From positions 1 to 14,215 of the forward strand of contig JALQZL010000001.1 in the NCBI GenBank assembly GCA_023258355.1: 14,215 nucleotides of DNA, in the 5' to 3' direction. A program made the translations under genes and the position numbers. The notes below the pieces were generated by a model. It saw only the letters and a program-made list of their open reading frames with translations. It searched no databases and was not told the origin of the DNA. Each line of letters starts with the position of its first letter. The stretch's first letter is position 1. Source of the DNA: Wenzhouxiangellaceae bacterium (GTDB lineage Bacteria > Pseudomonadota > Gammaproteobacteria > Xanthomonadales > Wenzhouxiangellaceae). Below are positions 1 to 7,109 of this stretch, in pieces.

Positions 1-31
1 GTATGAAGACCTGAATGAGGCTGTCCGATGA
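1..31 (+). CDS. oppB: Probable C-terminal tail of the upstream permease gene oppB (partial)
   Basis: Read from base 2, the frame gives YEDLNEAVR and then a TGA at 29-31, which would overlap the oppC start codon as ATGA. OppB-type permeases commonly end in a DPR-x-(R/K)-Y motif, and a Tyr as the first full codon after a base ending in G fits that. The same ATGA overlap occurs at oppD/oppF and rsmG/parA. The other two forward frames stop at 4-6 and 12-14, so this choice is inference from very little sequence. Confidence 0.35.
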   Translation, partial: YEDLNEAVR

Positions 32-945
32 CACCGACCAGCCGACCAACGAAAGATGCTTTCGAGCAGGCACTGGATACCCGCCCTGTCATGGGCCGCT
101 CGCTCTATGTGGATGCTTGGCATCGGTTATTAAAAAACAAAGCGGCGGTGGTTGGACTGGTGGTGTTGGCGTGCATGGTCCTCTTGGTCTTGGTCGGCCC
201 GAGCTTGACCTCGTGGGACCATGAGATTCCAGACTGGGATCATTACTCATCGCCCCCTTCTATGGCGACGGGGCATTGGTTTGGTACCGATGCTTTGGGC
301 CGAGACTTGTTTGTTCGCACCTTAATCGGCGGGCAAATTTCTCTTTTGGTGGGAGTGATCGCCACTTTGGTGTCGTTGGTCATTGGCATCAGTTATGGCG
401 CCGTGGCAGGCTATTTTGGTGGGCGCATCGACAATGTGATGATGCGTATCGTCGATGCTATCTATGCCATGCCGTTTATGTTTTTTGTGATCTTGCTGAT
501 GGTCATTTTCGGTCGTAACATCTTTTTGATTTTTGTGGCCATTGGCGCCATTAACTGGCTTGATATGGCGCGCATTGTTCGTGGCCAAACACTCAGTTTA
601 AAAAACAAAGATTTTGTGGAAGCCGCCCGCGCCAGCGGCGCCAAAGAAGCACAAATTATCCGGCGTCACATTATTCCTAACTTATTGGGCGTGGTCATTG
701 TCTATGTCACCCTCACCATCCCCCAGGTGATTTTGGTGGAGTCTTTCCTGAGCTTTTTAGGCTTGGGTGTCCAAGAGCCACTGACCTCATGGGGCGCTCT
801 GGTCAACGAGGGTGCTCAAGAATTAGAGACGGCCCCTTGGTCGCTGTTGTTCCCAGCCACGTTCTTAGCCATGACGCTATTTGCCTTTAATTTCTTGGGC
901 GATGGATTGCGTGATGCGCTAGATCCCAAAGACAGGTTGTCGTAA
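28..945 (+). CDS. oppC: Oligopeptide ABC transporter permease OppC
   Basis: Inner-membrane permease subunit that pairs with OppB to form the channel for peptides delivered by the periplasmic protein OppA. The 305 residues are close to the usual length of about 302. An N-terminal cytoplasmic stretch with the OppC-typical RSLYVDAWHRL leads into a first membrane helix (about 38-58). The family motif FGTDALGRDLF follows at 85-95, then further membrane helices. The EAA loop (EAARASGAKEAQIIRRHIIPN, about 198-218) contacts the ATPases. The C-terminus FNFLGDGLRDALDPKDR is nearly identical to Escherichia OppC, which favours OppC over DppC. The start is supported by TGAGG at 16-20, seven bases before the ATG. 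The stop shares a base with the oppD start (TAATG), so the two are probably translationally coupled. Confidence 0.93.
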   Translation: MTPTSRPTKDAFEQALDTRPVMGRSLYVDAWHRLLKNKAAVVGLVVLACMVLLVLVGPSLTSWDHEIPDWDHYSSPPSMATGHWFGTDALGRDLFVRTLIGGQISLLVGVIATLVSLVIGISYGAVAGYFGGRIDNVMMRIVDAIYAMPFMFFVILLMVIFGRNIFLIFVAIGAINWLDMARIVRGQTLSLKNKDFVEAARASGAKEAQIIRRHIIPNLLGVVIVYVTLTIPQVILVESFLSFLGLGVQEPLTSWGALVNEGAQELETAPWSLLFPATFLAMTLFAFNFLGDGLRDALDPKDRLS

Positions 946-1946
946 TGGCGTTGCTTGAAGTTAGAGATCTCAGTGTGCGCTTCAACACCCCAGAAGGGGA
1001 GGTCAAAGCGGTCAATGGCATTAATTTTGATTTGGAGCCTGGTGAAACTTTGGGATTGGTGGGCGAGTCTGGCTCAGGCAAAACCCAAACCGCCTTGGCG
1101 ATCATGGGGTTGTTGGCCGAAAACGGCCACGCCACGGGCTCGGTGAAATTTCGAGGCCAAGAGCTTTTGGGTATGGGGTCTCGTGAATTGTCCCGGGTTC
1201 GGGGCTCGAAAATCTCCATGATTTTCCAAGACCCCTCAACGAGCCTCAACCCGTATATGCCCGTGGGCGAGCAATTGATTGAAGTCCTGACCCACCACCG
1301 AAATTTAAAACGTAAAGAGGCCCACCAGCGTGCTGTGGAAATGCTTGGACTGGTCCGGCTCAGTGACGCCGAAGAGCGGATGCGCCAGTATCCCCATGAG
1401 CTATCGGGGGGGATGTGCCAGCGGATCATGATTGCCATGGGCTTGTTGTGTCAGCCTGATTTGCTGATTGCTGATGAGCCAACTACCGCCTTGGATGTGA
1501 CAGTGCAATCCCAGATCAATAGTTTGATGGGTGAGTTATCCGAAAAATCATCCACCGCGATCTTATTGATCACCCACGATTTAGGGGTGGTCGCTGGGCT
1601 GTGTGATCGGGTGATGGTGATGTATGCCGGCCAAGAGATGGAGCTTGCTACGGTCGATTCGTTGTTCCAAAGGCCCCATCATCCCTACACCGAGGGCTTG
1701 CTCCATTCGGTCCCGCGTCTCGACCAAGAGCAATCAGGCATCTTGAACGCCATTCCTGGCCATCCACCTAATCTTTTGCACCTCCCGACGGGGTGCGCTT
1801 TTAAATCCCGTTGCCAGTATGCGCATGAGGCCTGTGCTCAAAGGCCTGACTGGCGTTGGGTCAATGACACCCACGCCACCCGTTGTCATCTGGAAGTCCT
1901 GCCTTCAGGGATCAGTGACCAAGCCACAGATGAGATTGAGCCATGA
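945..1946 (+). CDS. oppD: Oligopeptide ABC transporter ATP-binding protein OppD
   Basis: One of two ATPases that drive peptide uptake on the cytoplasmic face of OppBC. Of 333 residues, the visible motifs are Walker A GESGSGKT (40-47), Q-loop Gln95 in MIFQDP, ABC signature LSGGM (153-157), Walker B LLIADEP (173-179) and the switch His211. The C-terminal region has the oligopeptide-transporter extension with NPP/GHPPNLLHLP and four cysteines at 284, 290, 297 and 314. That spacing resembles the cysteine set reported to hold a 4Fe-4S cluster in some peptide-importer ATPases; cluster binding here is inference. The signature is followed by Cys158 (GMCQR) where Escherichia OppD has Arg. The gene starts on the last base of oppC, and its stop overlaps the oppF start as ATGA. 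Confidence 0.94.
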   Translation: MALLEVRDLSVRFNTPEGEVKAVNGINFDLEPGETLGLVGESGSGKTQTALAIMGLLAENGHATGSVKFRGQELLGMGSRELSRVRGSKISMIFQDPSTSLNPYMPVGEQLIEVLTHHRNLKRKEAHQRAVEMLGLVRLSDAEERMRQYPHELSGGMCQRIMIAMGLLCQPDLLIADEPTTALDVTVQSQINSLMGELSEKSSTAILLITHDLGVVAGLCDRVMVMYAGQEMELATVDSLFQRPHHPYTEGLLHSVPRLDQEQSGILNAIPGHPPNLLHLPTGCAFKSRCQYAHEACAQRPDWRWVNDTHATRCHLEVLPSGISDQATDEIEP

Positions 1947-3004
1947 GCTCGAGTGCACCGAAAGTATTGGAAGTTAGAGACCTCAAGGTCTCGTTCACTG
2001 TGGACACGGGCCGGTTATTTCGGCATGACTATCACACGATCAAAGCCGTGGACGGGGTGAGCTTTGATGTTCATCGCGGCGAGATTTTAGGCATTGTCGG
2101 TGAATCAGGCTGCGGCAAATCCACCTTGGCCAGAGCCATTCTTGGATTGGTGAAAGCCGAAGCTGGCGAAGTCGCGTGGTTGGGCCAGGATCTATTGTCT
2201 TTGGATGAAGAGGCTTTTCGAAAGAAACGACGCGATATTCAAATGGTCTTTCAAGACCCCTCCGGCTCACTCGACCCCCGCATGACTGTCGGCGAAATCA
2301 TCGCTGAGCCATTGAGAACCTTTCACCCTCACATGTCAGAGCTGCAAGTGGCTGAGCGTGTTCGAGGCATGATGCAGATGGTGGGCTTATTGCCAGACCA
2401 GATCAACCGCTACCCCCATGAATTTTCTGGTGGGCAGTGCCAGCGGGTCGGTATTGCAAGGGCGTTGGTGGTCAATCCTCAATTGGTGGTTTGCGATGAG
2501 CCGGTCAGTGCATTGGATGTCTCGATTCAAGCACAGATTGTGAATTTGTTGAAAGACCTGCAAAAGAAATTAAATTTGTCGCTGATTTTTATCGCCCATG
2601 ACTTATCGGTCGTTAGACATGTCTCAGACCGGGTGATGGTGATGTATCTGGGCCAAGTGATGGAGTTGGCAGACCGTGACCAAATCTATCTGGAGCCCAA
2701 GCATCCCTACACCCAGGCGTTGATTGAATCTGTGCCTATCCCAGACCCCGTCTTAGAACGTGCCCGCGCGCGGCGTGCCTTACAAGGCGATATCCCATCG
2801 CCACTGCACCCGCCCACGGGCTGTGTGTTTTCCACCCGCTGCCCATTTGCCGATGCTATGTGTGTTCAAAAACGCCCAAGCCTAGAAGCCACGGCACAAG
2901 GGAGCCAAGTCGCCTGTCATCACTTTCGAGAGTTAACCGAGCGGCAGGCCAGCCTAGAGGCGGCGCAGTCAGCAGATCAGGCGGGTGAGGCTGAGCATGG
3001 CTAA
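1943..3004 (+). CDS. oppF: Oligopeptide ABC transporter ATP-binding protein OppF
   Basis: Second ATPase of the importer, forming a heterodimer with OppD. The 353 residues show Walker A GESGCGKS (53-60), Q-loop Gln104, signature FSGGQ (161-165, followed by CQR as in Escherichia OppF), Walker B LVVCDEP (181-187) and switch His219. Downstream come the OppF-typical SVPIPDP and the cysteine set 294, 300, 307 and 325. The protein is about 20 residues longer than Escherichia OppF because of an Ala/Glu/Gln-rich C-terminal tail after Cys325. The end of that tail is encoded where the rsmG ribosome binding site and start codon lie, so part of it may exist because of the overlap. The start overlaps the oppD stop by four bases (ATGA). 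Confidence 0.94.
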   Translation: MSSSAPKVLEVRDLKVSFTVDTGRLFRHDYHTIKAVDGVSFDVHRGEILGIVGESGCGKSTLARAILGLVKAEAGEVAWLGQDLLSLDEEAFRKKRRDIQMVFQDPSGSLDPRMTVGEIIAEPLRTFHPHMSELQVAERVRGMMQMVGLLPDQINRYPHEFSGGQCQRVGIARALVVNPQLVVCDEPVSALDVSIQAQIVNLLKDLQKKLNLSLIFIAHDLSVVRHVSDRVMVMYLGQVMELADRDQIYLEPKHPYTQALIESVPIPDPVLERARARRALQGDIPSPLHPPTGCVFSTRCPFADAMCVQKRPSLEATAQGSQVACHHFRELTERQASLEAAQSADQAGEAEHG

Positions 3005-3701
3005 ACGCGCTGATCTTGACTCTCAGGCCCTGGCGGGTGAGGGGGTTTGGGCGGCGCCAGCTGCCCACCTGTCCAAAGGTATCGAAGCGCTGGGCCTGTC
3101 GATTAGCGCCGAGGCGCAAGTCAATATGCTGGCGTATTTGGCACTTTTGGCCAAATGGTCAAAAACTTACAACCTGACGGCGGTGACTGACCCCATGGCC
3201 ATGGTCGATCGCCACTTAATCGACAGTTTGAGCATTATGCCTTGGGTGCCGCGAGGCTTTATCGTGGATGCGGGCACGGGCGCTGGCCTCCCGGGGCTTG
3301 TTTTGGCGTTGGCGGGTGCTGGGGAGCGTTGGGCCTTAGTGGATAGCAACGGCAAAAAAATTCGGTTTCTGCGCCAGGTGTGTCGAAGTCTGGCATTGAC
3401 ATCGGTGGAGCCAATCCAAGGCCGATTGGAGACGGTCTCTTTCGACGCTTGCCCAGAGGCGATCGTGGCCAGGGCATTGGCCCCCTTAGAGCGCTTGGTT
3501 GAATGGGCAAAACCTTGGCTTGATCAAGGCACGGTGTTGATGGCCATGAAGGCAGACTTGCAAGAAAGCGAGATTCTGGGGGTGTCTCCGTCGTACAATG
3601 TCTCGATTAAGCGCCTTAACACGACTGATCCGACCGTCACCAGGTGCTTGGCTTTGGTCGGACACGCTGAGGCGCTCGTGCGATTGGATAACGAGTCATG
3701 A
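2997..3701 (+). CDS. rsmG: 16S rRNA (guanine-N7) methyltransferase RsmG (GidB)
   Basis: Methylates N7 of G527 in the 530 loop of 16S rRNA using S-adenosylmethionine; loss gives low-level streptomycin resistance in several bacteria (family knowledge). The Rossmann fold is recognisable: the SAM motif VDAGTGAGLPGL, the acidic strand LVDSNGKKIRFLRQV, and IVARALAPLERL near the active site. NLTAVTDP and RHLIDSL before the SAM motif are family hallmarks. I chose the ATG at 2997 (234 residues) because TGAGG at 2986-2990 sits six bases before it; an in-frame GTG at 2985 would add four residues. The protein is about 25 residues longer than the Escherichia one, at the N-terminus. It overlaps the end of oppF by 8 bases and the parA start by 4, so it appears co-translated with both neighbours. 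Confidence 0.93.
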   Translation: MAKRADLDSQALAGEGVWAAPAAHLSKGIEALGLSISAEAQVNMLAYLALLAKWSKTYNLTAVTDPMAMVDRHLIDSLSIMPWVPRGFIVDAGTGAGLPGLVLALAGAGERWALVDSNGKKIRFLRQVCRSLALTSVEPIQGRLETVSFDACPEAIVARALAPLERLVEWAKPWLDQGTVLMAMKADLQESEILGVSPSYNVSIKRLNTTDPTVTRCLALVGHAEALVRLDNES

Positions 3702-4483
3702 CAGAACACAAAGCCAAAATTGTGGCGGTGGCCAACCAAAAAGGCGGGGTCGGGAAGACCACCACCGCCCTTAATCTGGCCGCCGGATTGGCCGAATTGG
3801 ATCAGCGGGTCTTGTTGATCGATATGGACCCGCAAGGCAATGCCACCACCGGTTCTGGGGTCGAGTTGGGCGAGGATGAGCCGACACTCTATGATCTGTT
3901 GGTGGGCTCGGCTACCGTCGACGAGATTCGGATCGAAGTGACCCATTTGGGGATTGATCTATTGCCCGGCAATGGGGATTTGACGGCGGCTGAAGTCGCC
4001 TTGATGGAACTGGACGATCGGGCCTCGGTGCTGAAAGAGGCCTTGGCGAGCCAGATTGAGCACTATGACCATATTTTGATTGATTGTCCCCCAGCACTGA
4101 ATGTGCTGACACTCAATGCGCTCACGGCTGCCGATGGGGTGTTGATTCCCATGCAATGCGAGTACTACGCCATGGAGGGCTTAAGCGCCCTGCTCAATAC
4201 GGTGGAGCAGATTCAAAGCTCAGTCAATCCTGACTTAGAAATCGAAGGCTTGGTCAGGACGATGTTTGATGTCAGAAATAACTTATCCAGCGAGGTCTCA
4301 GCACAGCTCCAAGCGCATTTCGGTGACAAACTCTTTACGACCGTGGTGCCGAGGAACGTTCGTGTGGCTGAGGCCCCTAGTTTTGGGCAATCGGTGATTC
4401 AATATGACCGAGAATCCAGGGGGGCAACGGCTTACATGGGCCTGGCGGGTGAGTATTTGAGACGCTCAGAGGAGGCGAACTGA
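3698..4483 (+). CDS. parA: Chromosome partitioning ATPase ParA (Soj)
   Basis: Deviant-Walker ATPase that dimerises on ATP, binds DNA non-specifically and moves ParB-bound origin regions. The 261 residues begin almost directly with the deviant Walker A KGGVGKTT (15-22, signature Lys15). LLIDMDPQGN (39-48) is the A' motif, and HILIDCPPALN contains Walker B. The VVPRNVRVAEAPSFGQSV block near the C-terminus is typical of chromosomal Soj/ParA. There is no N-terminal helix-turn-helix domain, unlike plasmid P1-type ParA, which agrees with a chromosomal copy. The start overlaps the rsmG stop as ATGA, and parB follows after one base, giving the common rsmG-parA-parB block found near replication origins. 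Confidence 0.95.
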   Translation: MTEHKAKIVAVANQKGGVGKTTTALNLAAGLAELDQRVLLIDMDPQGNATTGSGVELGEDEPTLYDLLVGSATVDEIRIEVTHLGIDLLPGNGDLTAAEVALMELDDRASVLKEALASQIEHYDHILIDCPPALNVLTLNALTAADGVLIPMQCEYYAMEGLSALLNTVEQIQSSVNPDLEIEGLVRTMFDVRNNLSSEVSAQLQAHFGDKLFTTVVPRNVRVAEAPSFGQSVIQYDRESRGATAYMGLAGEYLRRSEEAN

Positions 4484-4484
4484 T

Positions 4485-5381
4485 ATGGCAGGTCCAAAGA
4501 AAAAAGCGCCTTTGGGCAAGAATTTAGATGCCCTGTTGGGTAAAACGCGCCAGGCGGTGTCGGTCAAGGCGTCGGAATCATTGGCTTTGGGTTTCCAAGA
4601 TGTCAACGTAGACCAAATCGAACCAGGCCGCTATCAGCCCAGAATGGTTATGGACCCTGACCGTCTCGAAGAATTGGCAGAGTCGATTAAATCCCAGGGC
4701 TTGGTTCAGCCTGTGGTGATTCGGCCATTGGCCAAGCCCGGGCGGTATGAGCTCATTGCCGGCGAGCGTCGTTGGCGAGCGACCCAATTGGCGGGATTGT
4801 CGACGATTCCCGCCATTATTCGGGAAATGGAAGATGAATCGGCGCTGGCACTGGGGCTGATTGAGAATATTCAACGTGAGGATCTAAACCCCTTAGAAGA
4901 GGCCAATGCCTTAAAACGGTTGATTGATGAGTTCACACTCACTCACGCGGAAGCCGCCGATGCGGTGGGTCGGTCGCGGGCCGCCGTCACCAATTTACTG
5001 CGTTTATTGGAGCTTGAGCCCAGCGTGCGCGAAATGATTGAGAAGAACCAGATTCAAATGGGGCACGCTCGGGCATTGCTGGGGTTATCCAGTCGTGAGC
5101 AACTCAACATTGCCCACGAGATCATCGCCAAGGGCTTGTCTGTGCGTCAAACCGAGCAGTTGGTGCGTGGGGTGAAAGAAGACAAGCAGCCTGCCAAGAA
5201 AACGGGCAACAAAAATTCAAAAAGTGCTGACGTGGTGCGCCTAGAACAAGAGCTGACCGAGCTTTTATGTGCCCCCATTGCCATTCGCCATCAAGCCTCT
5301 GGCAAGGGCCAAGTGGTGATTGGCTATACCTCATTAGACGAGCTAGACGGGCTATTGGCACGTTTCCGAGGCCGAAGTTAG
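4485..5381 (+). CDS. parB: Chromosome partitioning protein ParB (Spo0J), CTP-dependent clamp
   Basis: Binds parS sites, closes as a CTP-loaded sliding clamp and stimulates ParA. The 298 residues include an N-terminal PLGKNLDALLG segment, the kind of short basic region that contacts ParA. The CTPase/N-terminal domain follows, with GERRWRA (93-99) and ENIQRE (127-132), both CTP-binding boxes. A helix-turn-helix region (about 152-173, with HAEAADAVGRSRAAVTNLLRL) contacts parS. After a low-complexity Lys/Asn linker (232-246) comes a C-terminal dimerisation domain. GGAGG at 4470-4475 lies upstream of the ATG at a normal distance. I found no good parS match in or beside the gene. Confidence 0.95.
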   Translation: MAGPKKKAPLGKNLDALLGKTRQAVSVKASESLALGFQDVNVDQIEPGRYQPRMVMDPDRLEELAESIKSQGLVQPVVIRPLAKPGRYELIAGERRWRATQLAGLSTIPAIIREMEDESALALGLIENIQREDLNPLEEANALKRLIDEFTLTHAEAADAVGRSRAAVTNLLRLLELEPSVREMIEKNQIQMGHARALLGLSSREQLNIAHEIIAKGLSVRQTEQLVRGVKEDKQPAKKTGNKNSKSADVVRLEQELTELLCAPIAIRHQASGKGQVVIGYTSLDELDGLLARFRGRS

Positions 5382-5391
5382 GCCCACTTTG

Positions 5392-5421
5392 TTGCCTGCT
5401 TCACAGGCGCACTGGTATAAT
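5392..5421 (+). promoter_or_regulatory. Likely sigma-70 extended -10 promoter of the atp operon
   Basis: In the gap between parB and atpI there is TTGCCT (5392-5397), an 18-base spacer, and a full-consensus TATAAT (5416-5421) preceded by TG at 5413-5414, so the element is a perfect extended -10 (TGGTATAAT). The -35 matches TTGACA at four of six positions, which is acceptable with an extended -10. Transcription would start near 5428, giving a leader of roughly 68 bases before the atpI start. This is the best promoter-like sequence I see in the window, and it lies where the atp operon is expected to start. Confidence 0.72.
5394..5408. repeat. Short inverted repeat within the atp promoter spacer
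   Basis: GCCTG-cttca-CAGGC is a perfect 5-base inverted repeat with a 5-base centre. It overlaps the -35 element and spacer of the promoter at 5392-5421. It has no T-run after it, so it is not a standard intrinsic terminator for parB. It could be an operator half-site pair, or chance; short repeats of this size are common. Confidence 0.4.
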
Positions 5422-5495
5422 CTGAGTGATTTGATTGGCGCAAAGGCTGTGCGGGAACGCACGCATTGCGCCTATTTTGACTGGAGCCTTGAAGA

Positions 5496-5873
5496 GTGTC
5501 TGATGCTCACTTCGCCCAGACCATTGTCTGGTTGTTGCGTATCCAAGCCATTCTGACGGGTGTTGCGGGGCTGGCTTGGTTTCTGGCCACTGAACAAAGT
5601 GACGCTTTGGCGGCTTTGGCAGGGGGTGGAATCGGTGTTTTGCTGACCGCCATCGTCGCTTTACGCATGGCGATGACAGTTGGATCCGATCATGGTCGAA
5701 TCGTGCGAGGGTTTTATCGCGCCATGATGTTGAAGATGGCGCTGGCTGCCTTTTTATTTGTGGTGGTCGCACGGTGGTATTCGGCGTGGTTTTTGCCTGT
5801 GTTAACAGGCTATGGCGCCACTATCGTGGCTTACTGGTGGGCTTTGTGGCGAATTCAGCGCAAAGCGACGTAG
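5496..5873 (+). CDS. atpI: ATP synthase subunit I
   Basis: Small hydrophobic protein encoded first in many atp operons. It is not part of the finished enzyme; in the family it helps c-ring assembly and has been linked to Mg2+ uptake. The 125 residues show four probable membrane helices (about 14-30, 38-58, 77-95 and 97-117). The second is glycine/alanine-rich (LAGGGIGVLLTAIVALRM), and a basic segment RIVRGFYRAMMLKM precedes the third, as in AtpI proteins. The start is GTG; GGAG at 5483-5486 sits nine bases upstream, and no in-frame ATG fits better. It is the first gene after the promoter at 5392-5421. Sequence conservation in this family is low, so position in the operon carries part of the call. 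Confidence 0.85.
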   Translation: MSDAHFAQTIVWLLRIQAILTGVAGLAWFLATEQSDALAALAGGGIGVLLTAIVALRMAMTVGSDHGRIVRGFYRAMMLKMALAAFLFVVVARWYSAWFLPVLTGYGATIVAYWWALWRIQRKAT

Positions 5874-5935
5874 GCCAAGTGGCGGACTGGTTTTCATTGA
5901 AAAAATTGATATAGACGCTTAGGACGAGAAAAATT

Positions 5936-6712
5936 ATGGCAGCTGGAGCACCCACGCCAACTGAGTATGTGAAACACCACATTACCAACCTCTCTTACGG
6001 AGAGGGGCTGTGGACTTTTCATATGGACACCTTGGTGGTGTCATTTGTCCTGGGCTTGTTCTTTTTGACCTTTTTTATCTTGGCTGCGAGAAAAGCGACC
6101 TCCGGCGTCCCTGGAAAGCTTCAGAATTTTGTGGAAATGCTCGTTGATTTTGTCGATGAGTCTGTCAAAGGGAGCTTCCACGGCCCCAGAAACTTCATTG
6201 GCCCACTGTCATTGACCATTTTTGTGTGGGTGTTTTTGTGGAATGTGATGGACATCATCCCTGTCGATTATTTGCCCTTGCTCAGTTACAAGGTGCTGGG
6301 GCTGGAATACACGCGGATTGTCCCTTCAGCTGACATCAACGCGCCCTTTGGTCTGTCCTTTACCGTGTTGGCACTGATCTTGATTTATTCAGTGAAGGGC
6401 AAAGGCTTTAGCGGTTTTGGCAAAGAGCTTTTGTTCCATCCTTTTGGCTCAAGCCCATTTTTGTGGCCAGCCAACTTGTTGCTTAACTTGGTTGAGATGA
6501 TTGCAAAACCCATCTCGCTGGGTTTGCGGCTGTTCGGTAACTTGTATGCGGCCGAACTGATCTTTGTATTGATCGCGCTCTTGCCTTGGTGGATCCAATT
6601 TATCCCAGGTGGTGTGTGGGCAATATTCCATATTCTTGTGATTCCTCTACAGGCGTTCATCTTTATGACTTTGACGATTGTGTATCTGTCATTGGCTTAT
6701 GAAGAGCACTGA
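5936..6712 (+). CDS. atpB: ATP synthase Fo subunit a
   Basis: Membrane subunit that forms the two proton half-channels beside the c-ring. The 258 residues have about five or six membrane helices. The essential arginine is Arg198 within ISLGLRLFGNLYAAELIF (193-210), the family's most conserved block, equivalent to Arg210 of Escherichia. Other family landmarks are NVMDIIPVDYLP (103-114) and the C-terminal QAFIFMTLTIVYLSLAYEEH. The start is ATG, with AGGA at 5921-5924 eleven bases upstream. The 62-base gap after atpI holds only AT-rich sequence and this ribosome binding site. Confidence 0.97.
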   Translation: MAAGAPTPTEYVKHHITNLSYGEGLWTFHMDTLVVSFVLGLFFLTFFILAARKATSGVPGKLQNFVEMLVDFVDESVKGSFHGPRNFIGPLSLTIFVWVFLWNVMDIIPVDYLPLLSYKVLGLEYTRIVPSADINAPFGLSFTVLALILIYSVKGKGFSGFGKELLFHPFGSSPFLWPANLLLNLVEMIAKPISLGLRLFGNLYAAELIFVLIALLPWWIQFIPGGVWAIFHILVIPLQAFIFMTLTIVYLSLAYEEH

Positions 6713-6756
6713 TGAGGGCAGCCGTAAGAATTTTTGACGTTTGATTTTAGTGTGTT

Positions 6757-6784
6757 TGATTTAACTTTTAGGAGACAGTAAGTG
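6757..6784 (+). promoter_or_regulatory. U/A-rich translation initiation region with strong Shine-Dalgarno before atpE
   Basis: The atpE start is a GTG at 6782. Upstream lie AGGAG at 6770-6774, seven bases from the start, and an unstructured run rich in T and A (TTTGATTTAACTTTT). In Escherichia the atpE leader also has a U/A-rich enhancer that raises c-subunit synthesis to meet its high copy number. The resemblance is in character and place rather than an exact match, so the enhancer role here is inference. Confidence 0.5.
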
Positions 6785-7057
6785 GAAATCATTGCTTTGA
6801 TTGCTCAAGTTCAGGCCAACACGGCCATCGCGGTCGGTCTGATCCTCGCCTTTGCCGCCCTCGGCACCGGTATCGGGTTTGGTCTTTTGGGTGGTAAGTT
6901 CTTGGAGGGCGCTAGCCGTCAGCCTGAGCTGGCCAACATGCTGCAAGTTCGCATGTTCATTATTGCCGGTCTGCTCGATGCGTTGTCGATCATCGGTGTA
7001 GCGTTCGCTGCCCTGTTGATGTTTGCTAACCCACTTTTGGGTCCTTTGGGCGGTTAA
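6782..7057 (+). CDS. atpE: ATP synthase Fo subunit c (proteolipid)
   Basis: Hairpin of two membrane helices that oligomerises into the proton-driven rotor ring. The 91 residues show a glycine/alanine-rich first helix (ALGTGIGFGLLGGKFLEGASRQPEL, about 27-50) and the polar loop RQPEL (46-50) that contacts gamma and epsilon. The second helix carries the ion-binding carboxylate Asp66 in AGLLDALSIIGVAF. Asp in this place without the Gln/Glu/Ser-Thr set of sodium rings indicates proton coupling. It is longer than the 79-residue Escherichia protein because of extra residues at both ends. The GTG start is supported by AGGAG at 6770-6774. The following 52-base gap has no hairpin strong enough to call. 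Confidence 0.97.
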   Translation: MEIIALIAQVQANTAIAVGLILAFAALGTGIGFGLLGGKFLEGASRQPELANMLQVRMFIIAGLLDALSIIGVAFAALLMFANPLLGPLGG

Positions 7058-7109
7058 TTCACCGCATTTTAGGTTTCCATTATTGGTGTAACAAGCTAGG
7101 ACCTCATTT

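Noticed and set aside
130..610. Identical 13-base sequence TTAAAAAACAAAG at about 130-142 and 598-610 in oppC
   Set aside because: Both encode the similar tripeptide context LKNK in cytoplasmic segments and contain a six-A run; chance with no sign of a mobile element.
887..1438. 183-codon open frame on the minus strand across oppD
   Set aside because: It lies opposite a well-supported ATPase gene, resembles no protein family I know, and shows the typical make-up of an antisense shadow of a conserved gene.
3524..3946. 140-codon minus-strand open frame across the rsmG/parA junction
   Set aside because: It runs opposite two conserved genes with complete motifs and has no recognisable domain or ribosome binding site.
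4285..5095. Possible DnaA boxes (TTATCCAG) inside parA and parB, suggesting a replication origin
   Set aside because: They are isolated, lack the CA ending of the TTATCCACA consensus, do not cluster, and lie in coding sequence with no AT-rich unwinding region.
6734..6762. Promoter for atpE starting with TTGACG
   Set aside because: The -35 is good, but at 16-18 base spacing no sequence matches TATAAT at more than three positions. The AT-rich stretch is better explained as a translation initiation region.
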